From assembly GCA_020809705.1 (NCBI GenBank), contig CP085826.1:5952001-6016000 (forward strand): a stretch of DNA of 64,000 nucleotides, in the 5' to 3' direction. This DNA comes from Calonectria ilicicola (lineage: Eukaryota > Ascomycota > Sordariomycetes > Hypocreales > Nectriaceae). The position numbers and the translations under genes were made by a program. The notes beneath the pieces were generated by a model. The model did not search any database and had not been told where the DNA came from. It was given only the letters and a program-made list of their open reading frames with translations. Below are positions 21,145 to 33,294 of the stretch, piece by piece; positions within the stretch are counted from its first letter, which is position 1, and each line of letters begins with the position of its first letter.

Positions 21145-23324
21145 TAAAATCACGGCATGAAACGGCCGCTTTGTATCTGTATGATGTACGGTGTATAAGA
21201 GTCTATAAAAATGGACATGTATCAATTGCTCAGTTTACGGGGAATTATAGGCTTGGTACTAGATATGACCCACGAATACAATGTCAAAAATTCATTTTCA
21301 ACGGCTGCTGCTATTGCGTTGCGAAGAAATACCCAGGCGCTAAAATCCAGTTTTTTTTTCATCTCATCTATTCAGAAAGCAGGCACAATTACTTTCAAAC
21401 CAGAGGACCTCTTCTGAGGGCGGCAAACAACATGTCGCACGGCTCAATAAGTGAGTATACAGAAAGAAGAAAAAAGCAATCAAGTATAAGCTTAATTGTT
21501 CTGTTTTTAATTGCAATATTTCTTAATGTAGGGCTGCATCACTACAGGTTCGGTTTAGATAAACCTTCCTTTCAAGTGTTTGGCTCAATTTGCCTTTCTG
21601 AATATCATGCATGAAGATCCGTAGGTCGCGTAACGGAGGTACCGACCGATGTTGTTTATTCCTTTGTGGTCTCGTTTCAAATCTTCAGGGATCCTTTTTT
21701 CGGCTTCCTCTCCATGGCATTCCTAATTTTAGCATGCCAATCTATAAGATGCACTGGCTTCGATGTAACCCGGCGATAATACGGAGACGGTGTATTCGTA
21801 TTTTGATTTACTTGGTGTCGTTTGTCATTTCCGATAACTTATGAAAGAGGTCAGCGCGTATATTGGAATGCACCTTGCCATCGCCCCAAAAACAAAACAA
21901 CTTGTATTGAATCTCGACACTGAATTTATGATACTAGTGCTCGAGTTACCAACTACCGAAAATCTTCCTTCCTGTTTGACCTCGCATGCCCCCCTGCTCC
22001 TACCCTTAATGCATTGATCAACTAAAAGCAAGGGGATATAAATATCTCCCTGGTTGAGGATCTTCTCTACGTCCGTCGCATCCAGGGTAGGATATAGGCT
22101 ACTTGACGATGCCTATTTGGTAGATAGCATGCTGGATGGCATGTTTCTGATGCTCCTTCTGTCAACCAAAGAGCGCGCGGGGTGCCTGATTCACCCAAGG
22201 GATGGCATCATTTTGAAGCATTTCATGTCTGAGAGAAAGTGATCCCCGTAGACATCAAACATTCCTGTGTCCGACGTTGAGGAGCTAATACCACCATGAT
22301 CGGCGCCACATAGATTAGACCCGGAGTAGATCGAAGTACAGACGCGCGGAAGGGGATCACAGAGCGCCCGTGGTGGCACTAACCCCGCCCCATCGTGTGT
22401 GAGATTGAGCGACCAAGATGCTTCCATGAACGCGTCCCCTCTTTTTTCGAAGGTGGCCAAGTCCGGCAAGATGCCAACGGTCGTCGCAAACAAAAGCCCC
22501 TGGCCCAAGCCGGTATGGCTTCACCACGAAAAGCCACCAGGTACGTACGGGACGGACAAGGGGGGGCCCTCCCCCCCTGTGAGCCATTGCATGAATCGGC
22601 TGCCAAATATGGCCGCGGCCATGGACCGATTCAGACAATGTCATCGCAAAGTTGTAGCACGTTAGGAGCGACGTCTACCGCCAAAGAAGACGATTTGGCA
22701 TTCCAGTTGGGCAAGGCCCTCGTTTCAGGAGTCGTCACATGTCTCCAATTGGCAAGGTCAGAGCTAAGCCTCTCTATCGCATCAATTTCTTGTGTCTCGC
22801 ATCGTTTTGGAGAGAGGGAGCATAATTATTGGAGGGTTGGATGGGATGAAAGGGGGATAGGGGAAGCGAAAGAAAATGAGGATATCTGCGGGTTTACTGG
22901 GGGTATAAACCTTGGGACATTGCCTCTCGCACTCGCCCTCGCAGAGACGGCTTTGGGAGCAAGACCTCGCATAGTGGTGTCGTGTGATAACTTTTGCTTC
23001 TGCTGTTCCAATTATCGGCTGGCCCGTGGTGTCTTTGCCAATTTTCTTCATTCCATCCTTTTTTTCTGACTCTTTATTATTATCTTATTTTATAAGCGCG
23101 TGTCTTGAACCATATTGGCCAGCTCAAAGACATCGACTCATTCATTCCCTCCATCCCTGATTTACAATACGGGCACTTTAACGAATCCCCGCTGGGTAGA
23201 ATCGATAGCGGGACGAACCCCCAGCGCCAGGCCGCTAAACAGTACCGGGGTGGCGGTCACTTACGTCGTGACTGGTCACGCTTAGCCGTCAACCACTATA
23301 ACCAACCACCAAAAATTGCCTAGC
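21145..23324. other. Long intergenic stretch
   Basis: About 2.2 kb with no supported gene. An open frame at 22395-23069 (224 codons) has no recognised motif and overlaps equally long frames on the other strand. The last part is the alpha-actinin promoter. Confidence 0.5.
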
Positions 23325-26140
23325 ATGGCCACCAGTCCCGCCGCTGGGGATGCCACTCAGGGGAGGCCACCGCTGCAACCCGGCAACGTGGACAACGAGC
23401 AGTTCCCCGATTTTTGTTTACACTCCCGCTTTAGCGACGGCTACAACCACAACGACCAAAGTCAAAGCCAAACCCGTCATCAACACTCGTCGTCCGTCTG
23501 TTCCTCGCGCCTGTCGACCATTTCCACCTTTTCCACCACTTCCTCCGCCTCCACAGCCTTCAGCTCCGACTACTCGCCCCCTTCCCGCCCCGTCTCTGAG
23601 TGCCTCGATTCGTGCAGCGTATCCCCTTCACCAACTGCTCGGCCCCGGACCCTCACCTACTCCAGCAGTGCTTCCTCCTCCCCCACCCCGCGATCCAGGC
23701 GCGACAAATCACAACTGCATGCTGCACGACTGCAGCGCTCTCAGCGGTCAGGAAGCGCAAGTTTCTCATTGGGCGTAAAGGACGGTAGGGATAAGCCCTC
23801 GACCAAGTCGCCGTCCAGATTCCAGCGAAGTTCCAGCACTCCTGCTGATGCTCTTGCTGCCGTCGAGCCCCCGCATGATACAGGCTTGACGAGGATGGCG
23901 TTTGCCGAACAGCAGAGGTGGATTACGGTCCAGCAAAAGACCTTTACCAAATGGTAATTCGCGCCCTTGTCCTTGCTGCATTGACATGCTCTTTGCTTTT
24001 TTGCTTAGGCTGTTTGCTTGCCCGGCCTCTCCCTGTGTCGCGATGTGTTGCGCACCCCTGAAAGCGAACCGTCTGCTAATGCCCTGTGCTTACCTCACAG
24101 GCTCAATACGAAGCTCGAGGCCCGCGACCTCGAAGTCAAAGATCTGGTTGCTGATCTTAGCGATGGTGTATGTTGCAAAAAAAAAAAAAAAAAAAACTAT
24201 CTTGCTTGCGAATTTCAAATGGCTAACCTTGCAACCCGATAGGTTATGTTGATTCATCTCCTAGAATGTCTCTCCCACGAATCGCTCGGTCGCTATGCCT
24301 CCAAACCCAAACTTCGTGTGCAAAAGTTCGAAAATGCCAACACGGCGCTCGACTTTATCAAATCAAGGGGCATTCAAATGACCAACATTGGTGCCGAAGA
24401 TGTCGTCGATGGAAATCGCAAGATTGTTCTGGGTCTTATTTGGACCCTGATTTTAAGATTCACCATCAGCGATATCAACGAAGAGGGTATGTCTGCCAAG
24501 GAAGGTTTGCTTCTTTGGTGCCAAAGAAAGACGGCTTGCTACGATGAAGTTGAGGTCCGAGACTTTAGTGGCAGCTGGAACGATGGTCTCGCATTTTGCG
24601 CTCTACTCGATATTCACCGACCAGACCTCATTGATTACGATGCTCTTGATAAGACGGAGCATCGCAAAAATATGCAGATGGCTTTCGACATTGCGCACAA
24701 GGAAATCGGCATCCCCAAACTATTGGATGTCGAAGATGTGTGCGACGTGGCCAAACCCGATGAGCGAAGTTTGATGACTTACATTGCCTACTGGTTCCAC
24801 GCCTTTTCGCAGATGGAAAAGGTAGAGAACGCCGGACGCCGAGTCGAGAAGTTCGTCAACAACATGCAGGGCGCATGGGAGATGCAGAGTGCCTATGAGC
24901 GCCGTATGCGAGAACTGCTCAAGGCCATCCAGGGGCAGATCGAGGAATGGCAGCAAGCCACGTTTGAAGGCACATACACAGACGCAAAGGCCCAAGCGAA
25001 CGCATTTGCTGGATACAAGAGGGGCAAGAAGCGTGAGTGGGTTGCCGAGAAGAGCGACCTGGCAACCTTGCTCGGAAACATCAAGACGAAGCTCGGGACC
25101 TATCGCCTGCGACCATACGACCCACCGGCGGAGCTGAGTCTAGAGGCACTGGAGAAGAGATGGACCGAGCTATCTCAAGCCGAAATGACGAGGGCGCAGT
25201 TGATCAACGAAACGATTCGAGAGTGAGTTGGATTGTTTATCATTTATTAGAGTTTCGCACTGACACATGTGATAGTATCAAAAACGCCCTCCGCAAATCA
25301 TTTGCAGACAAGGCCAACGATTTTGCCATGGCGCTAAACACAATGCAGTTAGCCATTTCAGGTCTCGATGGAGATATCGAAGACCAGCTGCACCATGTCA
25401 GGAAACTGAGCGAGAATCTCCCGCCTCTAGACCGGTACTTGGAGACGATTGCTTCAGTGGATGCAAAGTGCCAAGAGGCTAATATTGAAGAAAACGACTT
25501 TACAACCTATACGTACGATGAGCTGTCGTATGAATTGGGTCTCGTGAAGACATCGGTGCAAAAGAAGCTTGCTTTCTTGGAGAACCAGATGGTGGCGCGA
25601 AACATGACCAACTTGACGCCTATTCAGCTGGAAGAGTTTGAAAGTGTGTTCCGTCACTTTGATCGCGATGACACAAACTCCCTACAGGAGCTCGAATTTA
25701 GTGCAGCACTGGCCTCTCTGGGTCTTGTGTTCTCAGAAGACGAGATGCACGATTATTTCCTGGAAACGTCCAATGGACGGGATTACGTCACATTCGAGCA
25801 GTTCATTCGCTTCATGGTGGATGTGACAGAAGACCAGAACACTGCCGAGCAGGTGTTCCAGTCATTCCGCGAGGTAGCTGATGGAAAACCCTATGTAACG
25901 GAGATGGACCTACGACACAGTTTGGTGCCGGATGAGGTGATTGACCAGTTGATTGAGATGATGCCTGCTCACAAGGGGCCCGACATGTCCGAGGATCGAG
26001 GAATGCCGCAGTTTGATTACATTACGTTCATGGAGAATATGATTAATGATCAGCGGGAAGCTTCGAGTGGGGTGCCGCAGGACGGGACGAAATCCGAAGC
26101 CGAGGCTACAGAAGGACATGTTAACGGGGCATCACAGTAA
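23325..26140 (+). CDS. acnA: Alpha-actinin with a serine-rich N-terminal extension
   Basis: Exons 23325-23953, 24101-24167, 24243-25222 and 25276-26140 give 846 residues. After about 190 residues rich in Ser, Pro, Thr and Arg come two calponin-homology domains (WITVQQKTFTKWLNTKLEARDLEVKDLVADLSDGVMLIHLLE through RFTISDINEEGMSAKEGLLLWCQRKT and the second CH domain), then a reduced spectrin-like helical rod (about 430-660), an EF-hand with loop Asp688-Glu699 (DRDDTNSLQELE), and a C-terminal EF-hand-like segment. It cross-links actin filaments at the contractile ring and septa. Met191 (23895) starts a conventional-size 656-residue protein, so the extension could be leader sequence. The second intron contains 20 consecutive A residues (24177-24196). 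Confidence 0.93.
24177..24196 (+). repeat. Poly(A) run inside alpha-actinin intron 2
   Basis: Twenty consecutive A residues, 9 bases after the intron's GTATGT donor. Confidence 0.9.
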
Positions 26141-26184
26141 GTGTGAGTGTGAATGTGAGTGTGGGTGTGGGTATGGGTGTGGTT
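26141..26184 (+). repeat. GTGTGR/GTGGGT imperfect repeat
   Basis: Degenerate six-base GT-rich units immediately after the alpha-actinin stop codon, in its 3' untranslated region. Confidence 0.8.
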
Positions 26185-27364
26185 GTTCGTGTTAGTGTAT
26201 CAGCAGGGTCGGAAATATTTGAAAGAAACGACATATGGGAAGGGTGTGGGAGGCAGTGAGTCGGGGATTATTCAGGCCAAGGGAAAATTAGTACCTGCCA
26301 CCTAGGGAATTGCGCTGGATGCGCGCCTCGCCCTCGGGAAGGAGAGGGCGCGGAGGGAAGTCTCTTGAGTTGAAGCTACGTTACCTTATACCTTTTATTG
26401 TTAGACGCATCAGTTGGTGTTTTGGTGGCGGGTAGGCTTGGCAAATGGATATCCCTTGGAATTATACCAGAGTGTGAATTGACTAGGATAGCAGTACGTA
26501 TTAGTGTACGTTAGTTTGTAATCCAAGACGTAAAAAATAGTGCGACTTGTGCGAGTGAGTGAGTGAAGCTCTCAAGGGTATGTATGTATGATTGGTCCTT
26601 GTTGTGATAATCTGACATGATGGACTTATGTGTGTGGGTGTGTGTTGTGTGTTGATGGAAGTTGGCTAAGCTTAGATGACGGATTGGGGGCGCATGCCAC
26701 ACATGACGAACAGGTGTTTTCTGGGTGTCTGACAGTACATTATGGAGGCTGGATCCACCATCGCGATGGTTCACCAAAGTTCTAGACTTTGGTGTTGGTG
26801 AATAAAGAATGGACTATTTGGAATTGGAGCGGAGCACCGGGCTGTGGTCGATGTGCTCAGCCATGCACCATTAACTAACGAATGGTCCCTCTCCCCATAA
26901 CGATGACCATGACCATGGGCATGGCCAAGGCTAAGGCTGCGGGACCCAAATTCCGGCACAGAAGACAGGCATTTCCGGGACTGGCCACAGCGGGAACCGG
27001 GCTGGTCAGGCTCAATGGGGAAGTGGTCAGTGAGCCCGCACCGGCATCCAGATGCAAGTGGCCGACCGGCACAGGCGAGACAGCAGCGCCGGGCCGGTCA
27101 ATGGCCAGCTTTTGCCGACGTCGCAGCTGGCTAATTGCGTCAGTTGCAGCTTCTAAATCGGAAATCCCACCTCTGCAAAACCCCACTCCCGACCGGCGAC
27201 GGATACAGGTGCTCCGCAGCCACCACCGCATAAAGCTCGAAAACGGCCAGAGGGAAAAAAAAAAACCAAAACAAGCAAAAGCTGGGGGGACGAATTGCTG
27301 GCTATCCAATTGCAAACACTGGACTTCCAATTGTCCAAGGCAAGATTCTGGCGACAATCCGTAT

Positions 27365-27378
27365 ACACACACACACAC
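27365..27378 (+). repeat. (AC)7 directly upstream of a start codon
   Basis: Seven AC units end two bases before the ATG at 27380, giving an ACACACC-ATG start context. Confidence 0.9.
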
Positions 27379-27379
27379 C

Positions 27380-29121
27380 ATGGCCTCCCGAACGAACCTC
27401 CTGCGCGCCCTGAGGACGCCCAATGCCTCAGCGTGCTCGCGCAGATCCGCCGCCTCTGCGGGACGGGCTCTGGCCTGCCGCGCTCCCTCGATGACGACAG
27501 CTTCTAGAGGAGTCCGATGCCTCTCCACCACTGCACACAGACTCGTTGCGCCCTCGCTCTCTCGACAGGCCAAGTTGACCACCGAAACCTACCCCAACCT
27601 CGAGCGCGATGCTCGCTTTGCCCAGGTCACGCCTGAGCACGTAGCGCACTTTAAAGAGATTCTGGGCAACAACCCCTCAGCCATTGTAGATGGTGTCTCT
27701 GAGAGCGTTGACGAGGGCGATTTCGAGGCCTTCAATGAGGACTGGATGCACAAGTACAAGGGTCAGACACGCCTTGTCCTCAAGCCCTCCACCACCGAGG
27801 AGGTGTCGCAGATTCTAAAGTACTGCAACGAGCACCAGCTGGCCGTCGTGCCCCAAGGTGGCAACACAGGTCTGGTCGGAGGCTCCATCCCCGTGTTTGA
27901 CGAGATTGTCATCAGTCTGGTGCGCATGAACCAGATCCACTCCTTTGACGACGCCAGCGGTGCTCTCGTCGTTGATGCCGGCGTCATTCTCGAGTCGGCC
28001 GACTCGTACCTCGCCCAGCGAGGCTACATCTTCCCCCTCGACCTCGGCGCCAAGGGATCATGCCATGTGGGCGGCAATGTCTCGACCAATGCTGGTGGTC
28101 TGCGACTGCTGCGCTACGGAAGCTTGCACGGCACCGTGCTCGGTGTGGAGGCTGTCCTGCCCGACGGAACCATCCTGAACGATCTGTGCACCCTGCGCAA
28201 GAACAACACCGGCTATGACCTTAAGCAACTCTTCATTGGTGCTGAGGGCACCCTTGGTATTGTCACCAAGGTCGCCATCCACTGCCCCCAGCGCTCCTCC
28301 GCCGTTAACGTTGCCTTCTTTGGTCTCGAGTCCTATGAGAAGGCCCAATTGGCCTTCCGCGAGGCCAAGAAGCAGCTCTCTGAGATTCTCTCTGCCTTTG
28401 AGCTAATGGATGGCAAGAGCCAGCAGATTGCCTCCCAGGTCAAGGGCCAGGAGAAGCCCCTTGCTGATGACCACCCCTTCTACTGCCTTATTGAGACCAG
28501 TGGTTCCAACGGCGAGCACGATTACGCCAAGCTTGAGGCTTTCCTCGAGGATGTCATGACTAAGGAGGTGATTGCCGACGGTGTTGTGGCCCAGGACGAG
28601 ACCCAGATCAAGAACCTGTGGGGCTGGCGCGAGGGCATCACCGAGTGCCTTGGCCACTGGGGCGGTACATACAAGTATGACGTGTCCATCCCGCTCAACG
28701 AGATGTACTTGCTCGTCGAGGAGACCAAGGCGCGCATGGTGGAGGCCGGTCTCCTGGGCGACACCGACGAGCACCCCGTCGTCGATGTCCTCGGCTACGG
28801 CCACATGGGCGACTCCAACCTGCACCTAAACATCCCCGTGCGACGATATGACCCCAAGGTCGAGCAAGCCCTCGAGCCTTTTGTGTACGAGTGGATCCAG
28901 AAGCGCAACGGCAGCATCAGCGCCGAGCACGGCCTGGGCATTGCCAAGAAGAAGTTTGTTGGATACAGCCGTGACGAGGGCACCCTCGGCATCATGCGCC
29001 AGGTCAAGAAGCTCTTTGACCCCGTAAGCTTACCCACTCATGCTTGAAGCGAGTAAAAAAAAAAGAGGCTAACAATTGTATCTACTAGAACGGAATCATG
29101 AACCCCTACAAGTACATTTAA
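27380..29121 (+). CDS. dld2: Mitochondrial D-2-hydroxyglutarate / D-lactate dehydrogenase (Dld2 type)
   Basis: Exons 27380-29023 and 29089-29121 give 558 residues. The start MASRTNLLRALRTP is a mitochondrial presequence and follows a CACC context. The FAD-linked oxidase domain is complete: VLKPSTTEEVSQILKYCNEHQLAVVPQGGNTGLVGGS (FAD pyrophosphate loop), DLGAKGSCHVGGNVSTNAGG, and FIGAEGTLGIVT. The C-terminal half has GYGHMGDSNLHLN and NGSISAEHGLGIAKK, typical of the D2HGDH/Dld2-Dld3 group rather than Dld1. It oxidises D-2-hydroxyglutarate or D-lactate to the keto acid. The last exon adds only NGIMNPYKYI. The frame is open upstream to 26882, but that stretch is low-complexity and follows no start context, so 27380 was chosen. 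Confidence 0.93.
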
Positions 29122-32100
29122 ACTTGCCCCTAGCGGATGTTTAATGTTTACTTCAAAAAGAACAACAACGACGATAACATGTTTATAAAAATACCCAGGA
29201 AGAGAAGGGCGAGGGAGGGGGTGGACTATCGAATAAAAGCCATCATGTCGGCCACCCGAGCCAGAGTATATAAATTATCAAGGGCCGCGTAGAATACGCG
29301 AGAAGGAGGCGAAAAATAAAACCATTTGACTGCTTATAATGCTGTAATCTTGCTTGTTATGTGTGATGTACGGCCAGCTGTTACTACTCTATGTCGCGTG
29401 ATGCTCTCGTCCTTTTCTCTCTGATCCCATTAGAGGGTCAAAGCCTGCGTGTCAAAGGGTACCGCAAACAAGCACTTTTGTAGTAGGGTTAGACCAAGTA
29501 TCCACGATTCATAGCGTCGAATTGTTCTACAATTTACCTTCAGCTAGGTCAAAAACTTGCACCCCACTAGGCGGATCGACCGGGACTCGTCCATCAGCGT
29601 ACAAGCGGTCACCATAGCGCTGTGCATAACACCTAAGAAGGAATAGAAGCTAACAAGCGAGCAAACAAACAGACAAATAATAAACATGATAACATGATAA
29701 AATTGGAATGCAAGCTCAATGGTATCCACAGATAAATCATGGCGAAATTATTGGAAGTTCATTGCAGAGAACTACAGAACTCGACATCTTGCTGCGATGC
29801 ACCAGTTGGTCTGCCTACTGGGCCCGAGGCAATCTAGCACCAGCACCAGCCTCAGTCTCAGCCTCAGAAATGTCCGACTTCAGGCATTATATCCCAAGTG
29901 CTGTCTATTTGAAATATATCTTACAAGCTATGGCAATTGACTGTGCTGCAATGCGTTCACAGGTTGCCTCTCTTTTCGATATCCCTGACCCGAAGGGTCT
30001 ACCCAAATGCTCAAGTCCAAAGTACCAAAACCTTGCTGGAACCTACTGTTATGAATCATCAACTTTTATGTGCCTTAGCATCTCCTCCCCCCTGCTTCTC
30101 GCAGACCGTAGTGCCTGTATCGGCGGAAGAAAATCCTGCAAAAGCACCGGCCTTGGTTGGCCGAGCTTGGCATTGGCTTCGCCTCGCTAGAATCCCAGAT
30201 CACAAAGTCCCTAATAAACTCGACTTTTGCTGTGCAGCCCCCGCTTCGCACCTACGACCCAAATACATGGCCTTATTTCGGTCCGTTTTTGGGTACACTC
30301 TTCCCCTGTGAGTGTGGCCGACTGGTCCTTCGCGATTCCAGTAGGCGACAACGGCTGGGCCATATGCGATCGAAGTCGAATTTGAAAGATTGTTCTCGAT
30401 CAAACCCAGCTTTTACTCATGGGGATATTGTTAAAACACCAATTGTCTTACCAGTATTCGTCCGAGATTGTTGTCAGTGATAAATTCGTCATCGTGCCAT
30501 CCTTCACACAACCATCACTTATCGGGTGACGCACACACTTCCCGCGGCCGGATAGATCGGGTATTTTCTTCAAAAAAACTTGAAAATGGCATGAAACTCG
30601 CGAGGGACGGGATGGCATGGGATGTGGCCCTCCTTGATGCCAAGACTTGCCGCGGCCGAGTCCCGTATGAAGTTAATATCATCCATCCACGCCCTGGTCG
30701 AGAATGGTGTGCGATGATTTCAATACTAACAGAGCTCAAGGTACTTTGAGGCCCAAATGCAAACCCCTTGTCGTGGCCTGGCGCTGTGGCTTCTGTCCTT
30801 CTCCACTAAGCTTGATCATAGGGAAGAGACGACGAGACTAATCCGCCCGTAGGCGAAGCTGGGGAGTGGACATTGGGCCATTGGCCTTGCGGTTTAGAAT
30901 GGAGTGGAATTAGAGGCTTCTTCCAGCCGCTGTTAGCAGGATGCGGGCGCAAGGGGCTACCAGGTGACAATGTTCATGACTCCTGTTTGGTCGTTGGCAT
31001 CCGTGTCTCACCATGAGGTGTCCTTTTATGACCACGAGTGTAGGGGGAAGGCCTCAATTGTGGTAAACAGGTATAATGCAGGTTGAACGAGGCGTTGAAC
31101 AAGTTCTGGGGCTGTTGTTTTCTCATGCAACCATTAGCCGCCGCCCCAAGTCAAGGTCGAGATCAAGGTGTTACGTTCCATTCACGTCACAGACACTGCG
31201 ATATGAATAGAACCCTGAGACCCAATCCCACCCAAAGTCCTCTGATAAGGGGGGGGAGCAATCCGCAAGCAACATTGGGGTAATCGGGATGGAGTTTCAT
31301 TCTTGGTACCATTTTGGCCCGATCTGTCGCCTCACAGCCCCATAAGATGTGAGGGCTACTTACAAGATCTCAAGAGGCATAATCACCAAATGACAAACGC
31401 TTGGGTAATACTCATCTCTATGGATGCAGGCTTGTAATTGCATAAGTAAGAAGTGTGTGTGTGGCTCATGATTGCGTGTCGTTTGGTTGCTGTTCGGGTG
31501 TCTTGTCTACTGACCTTTTCTACTACAAAATGTATTTGTGATCAAAAGCCCAGCTAGTTATTAGTGTGACAATAGGTGTATTGAACATGTGCCAATACTT
31601 ATTTGAAGTGAAGGCAAAGGCGTTGGAATAGCACAGGCATCCGTTAAGGATTCTGGTTTATGGCATGTTCCACGACCATGTCGTACCTCTTTTTCTTTTT
31701 TTTTTCTAGATCTCTGAAAGAAATACAAGACGTCGACTGGTGCCTAATACCAGTGCCGAGTCTCAGGTCATGCGACATCAAGTTTTGCTAGCGGGCGAAA
31801 CTCGCCTTTGTTGAATGGCGTGCGTCTTCTAGTGCTCGAATGCTCATATGCATATTCCACACACCTCCGCTTCAGAATGGAATCATGGAGCACGCGGAAT
31901 ACGATCGAGCAATGGGAGATTGGTGGCGCATCGAGACCAGTGGCGGTGATAGCAACGAAAGTCCCAGTAGGGCCCAGAATTGAGACAACTTTTTAGGCTG
32001 CAGCCTTAGACTATGGAAATAATGCGATCGCCCGCACTTATTAGTACGGGATCGATGAACCAGAAACTTCGCAAAAACGGGACTTTTGTCTAGTCCCGTT

Positions 32101-33294
32101 TGATACCTTCTTTGGTTCCTTGCTTTGTCAAGCGAAGGGCAGCCACCATGCAGCGTCATCCTGCAGCCCTGCGGTCCGTTGGTACTACTGTGTGGACTTT
32201 GGTGTGCGCTATGTGTACGTCTCCCAGAGAGTCTGGTTGGGGCCGTGACGATGGGACCGTCGTGTAATCATTTCAAATCCTTTGTTACTTGTTTGGGTAG
32301 AAGAGGATCAAGACCATGAGGACATGGTGTATTCCATTTCTGCCGTTAGACAGGGCAGGGACACGTTGGCGCTTGATGGGACCCTTGGCCCGTCGCGGAA
32401 TTGAGCCGGTTGTCGTCGTCCCCAGCGGAATCCTTTTATAGCCACGGCCGCGTCCAGCAAACCTTGGCGACATGTTTCAGAGCCCTATGGTAGGGCAGAA
32501 CAACGGCCCGCCCGTTGTGTCGTGCCACACGCGTTGCCGCCCAGGGCAGTCTCTGGCGATGAGAAGCTGGACAGCAGAAATGCCAGGATCACCCGCTGTT
32601 GTGTGGCTTCTTCAGCTCATTGGCCGCGGTAGCCAACCAGCAGCCGTTCCCAGGCTCCCTGTCAGCCCTACGACACCAACGATGCAGGTTCCCCACTATC
32701 GCACTGTCCGAGGCCATGGGTCCGTCCGCAGCCATCGCAAAGTTCCCAAATAAGCCATGTGCCAAAACAACCTGGTACCATGCCCTGCTTCTTCCACTGC
32801 AGGCGTCGTCATTCCAATATTCCACAACGAGGCACTCTGGCATAGCAGCCACCTAACCCCCCCGGCCCTAGACTTGAGTAGTTGGTGGGTACGTAAGCGT
32901 TCGTACCGCCGCGAGCTGGTCTTGGTGAGGACGGCTTCTGCACCCCATTCGCTCTGTGAAGTCATCCCTCATTACCGCATGGAACTTTGCAGGGGAGCTA
33001 CTATGACGGCAGACATTTCTGCGCCTTCTAACCCCCCTTGACATGATGAAGTTCCCGGTGAAGCAAAATGGACAGTGGTGTCCGCATCTTGTGGGGTGAT
33101 TGGGGTCGATCGAGTGCATCGAGGTGTCAGGACGGCCGACTATTTAGAAGCTGCATCGCAGGCCATCTACTTTCCGGCCTTGGAGTTTCGCCATGTCTTG
33201 TGCTTGCTCGCTGCGCAGTCATTAAAATTTGAGCTTGGTGCCGTCAAACACGCCTTCGACCTGAATCTTCGCCTTAGATCTAATATAACCCAGC
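29122..33294. other. 4.2 kb gene-free gap
   Basis: No coding sequence could be supported on either strand. Open frames at 29708-30190, 30157-30480, 31872-32159 and 32472-32856 lack domains and give no sensible spliced model. No transposon ends, long repeats or tRNA were seen. It may hold a long non-coding transcript or the regulatory region of the Zn2Cys6 gene. Confidence 0.5.

Larger units (their letters stand above)
26141..27379. other. Intergenic with GT-rich tracts
   Basis: About 1.2 kb. GTGTGA/GTGGGT repeats begin one base after the alpha-actinin stop; another GT-rich tract lies at 26629-26653. From 26882 the plus strand stays open in frame with the next gene, discussed there. Confidence 0.55.

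Noticed and set aside
22395..23069. 224-codon frame before alpha-actinin
   Set aside because: No family resemblance, no sensible splice partners and frames of similar size in other phases.
26875..27582. 235-codon minus-strand frame over the dld2 5' region
   Set aside because: Overlaps the dld2 presequence and simple repeats, with no domain.
29708..30480. Group of overlapping plus-strand frames in the gene desert
   Set aside because: Joining them by possible splice sites gives no domain; treated as chance.
32472..33041. Plus-strand frames before the Zn2Cys6 gene
   Set aside because: No domain, and frames of equal length exist on the opposite strand.
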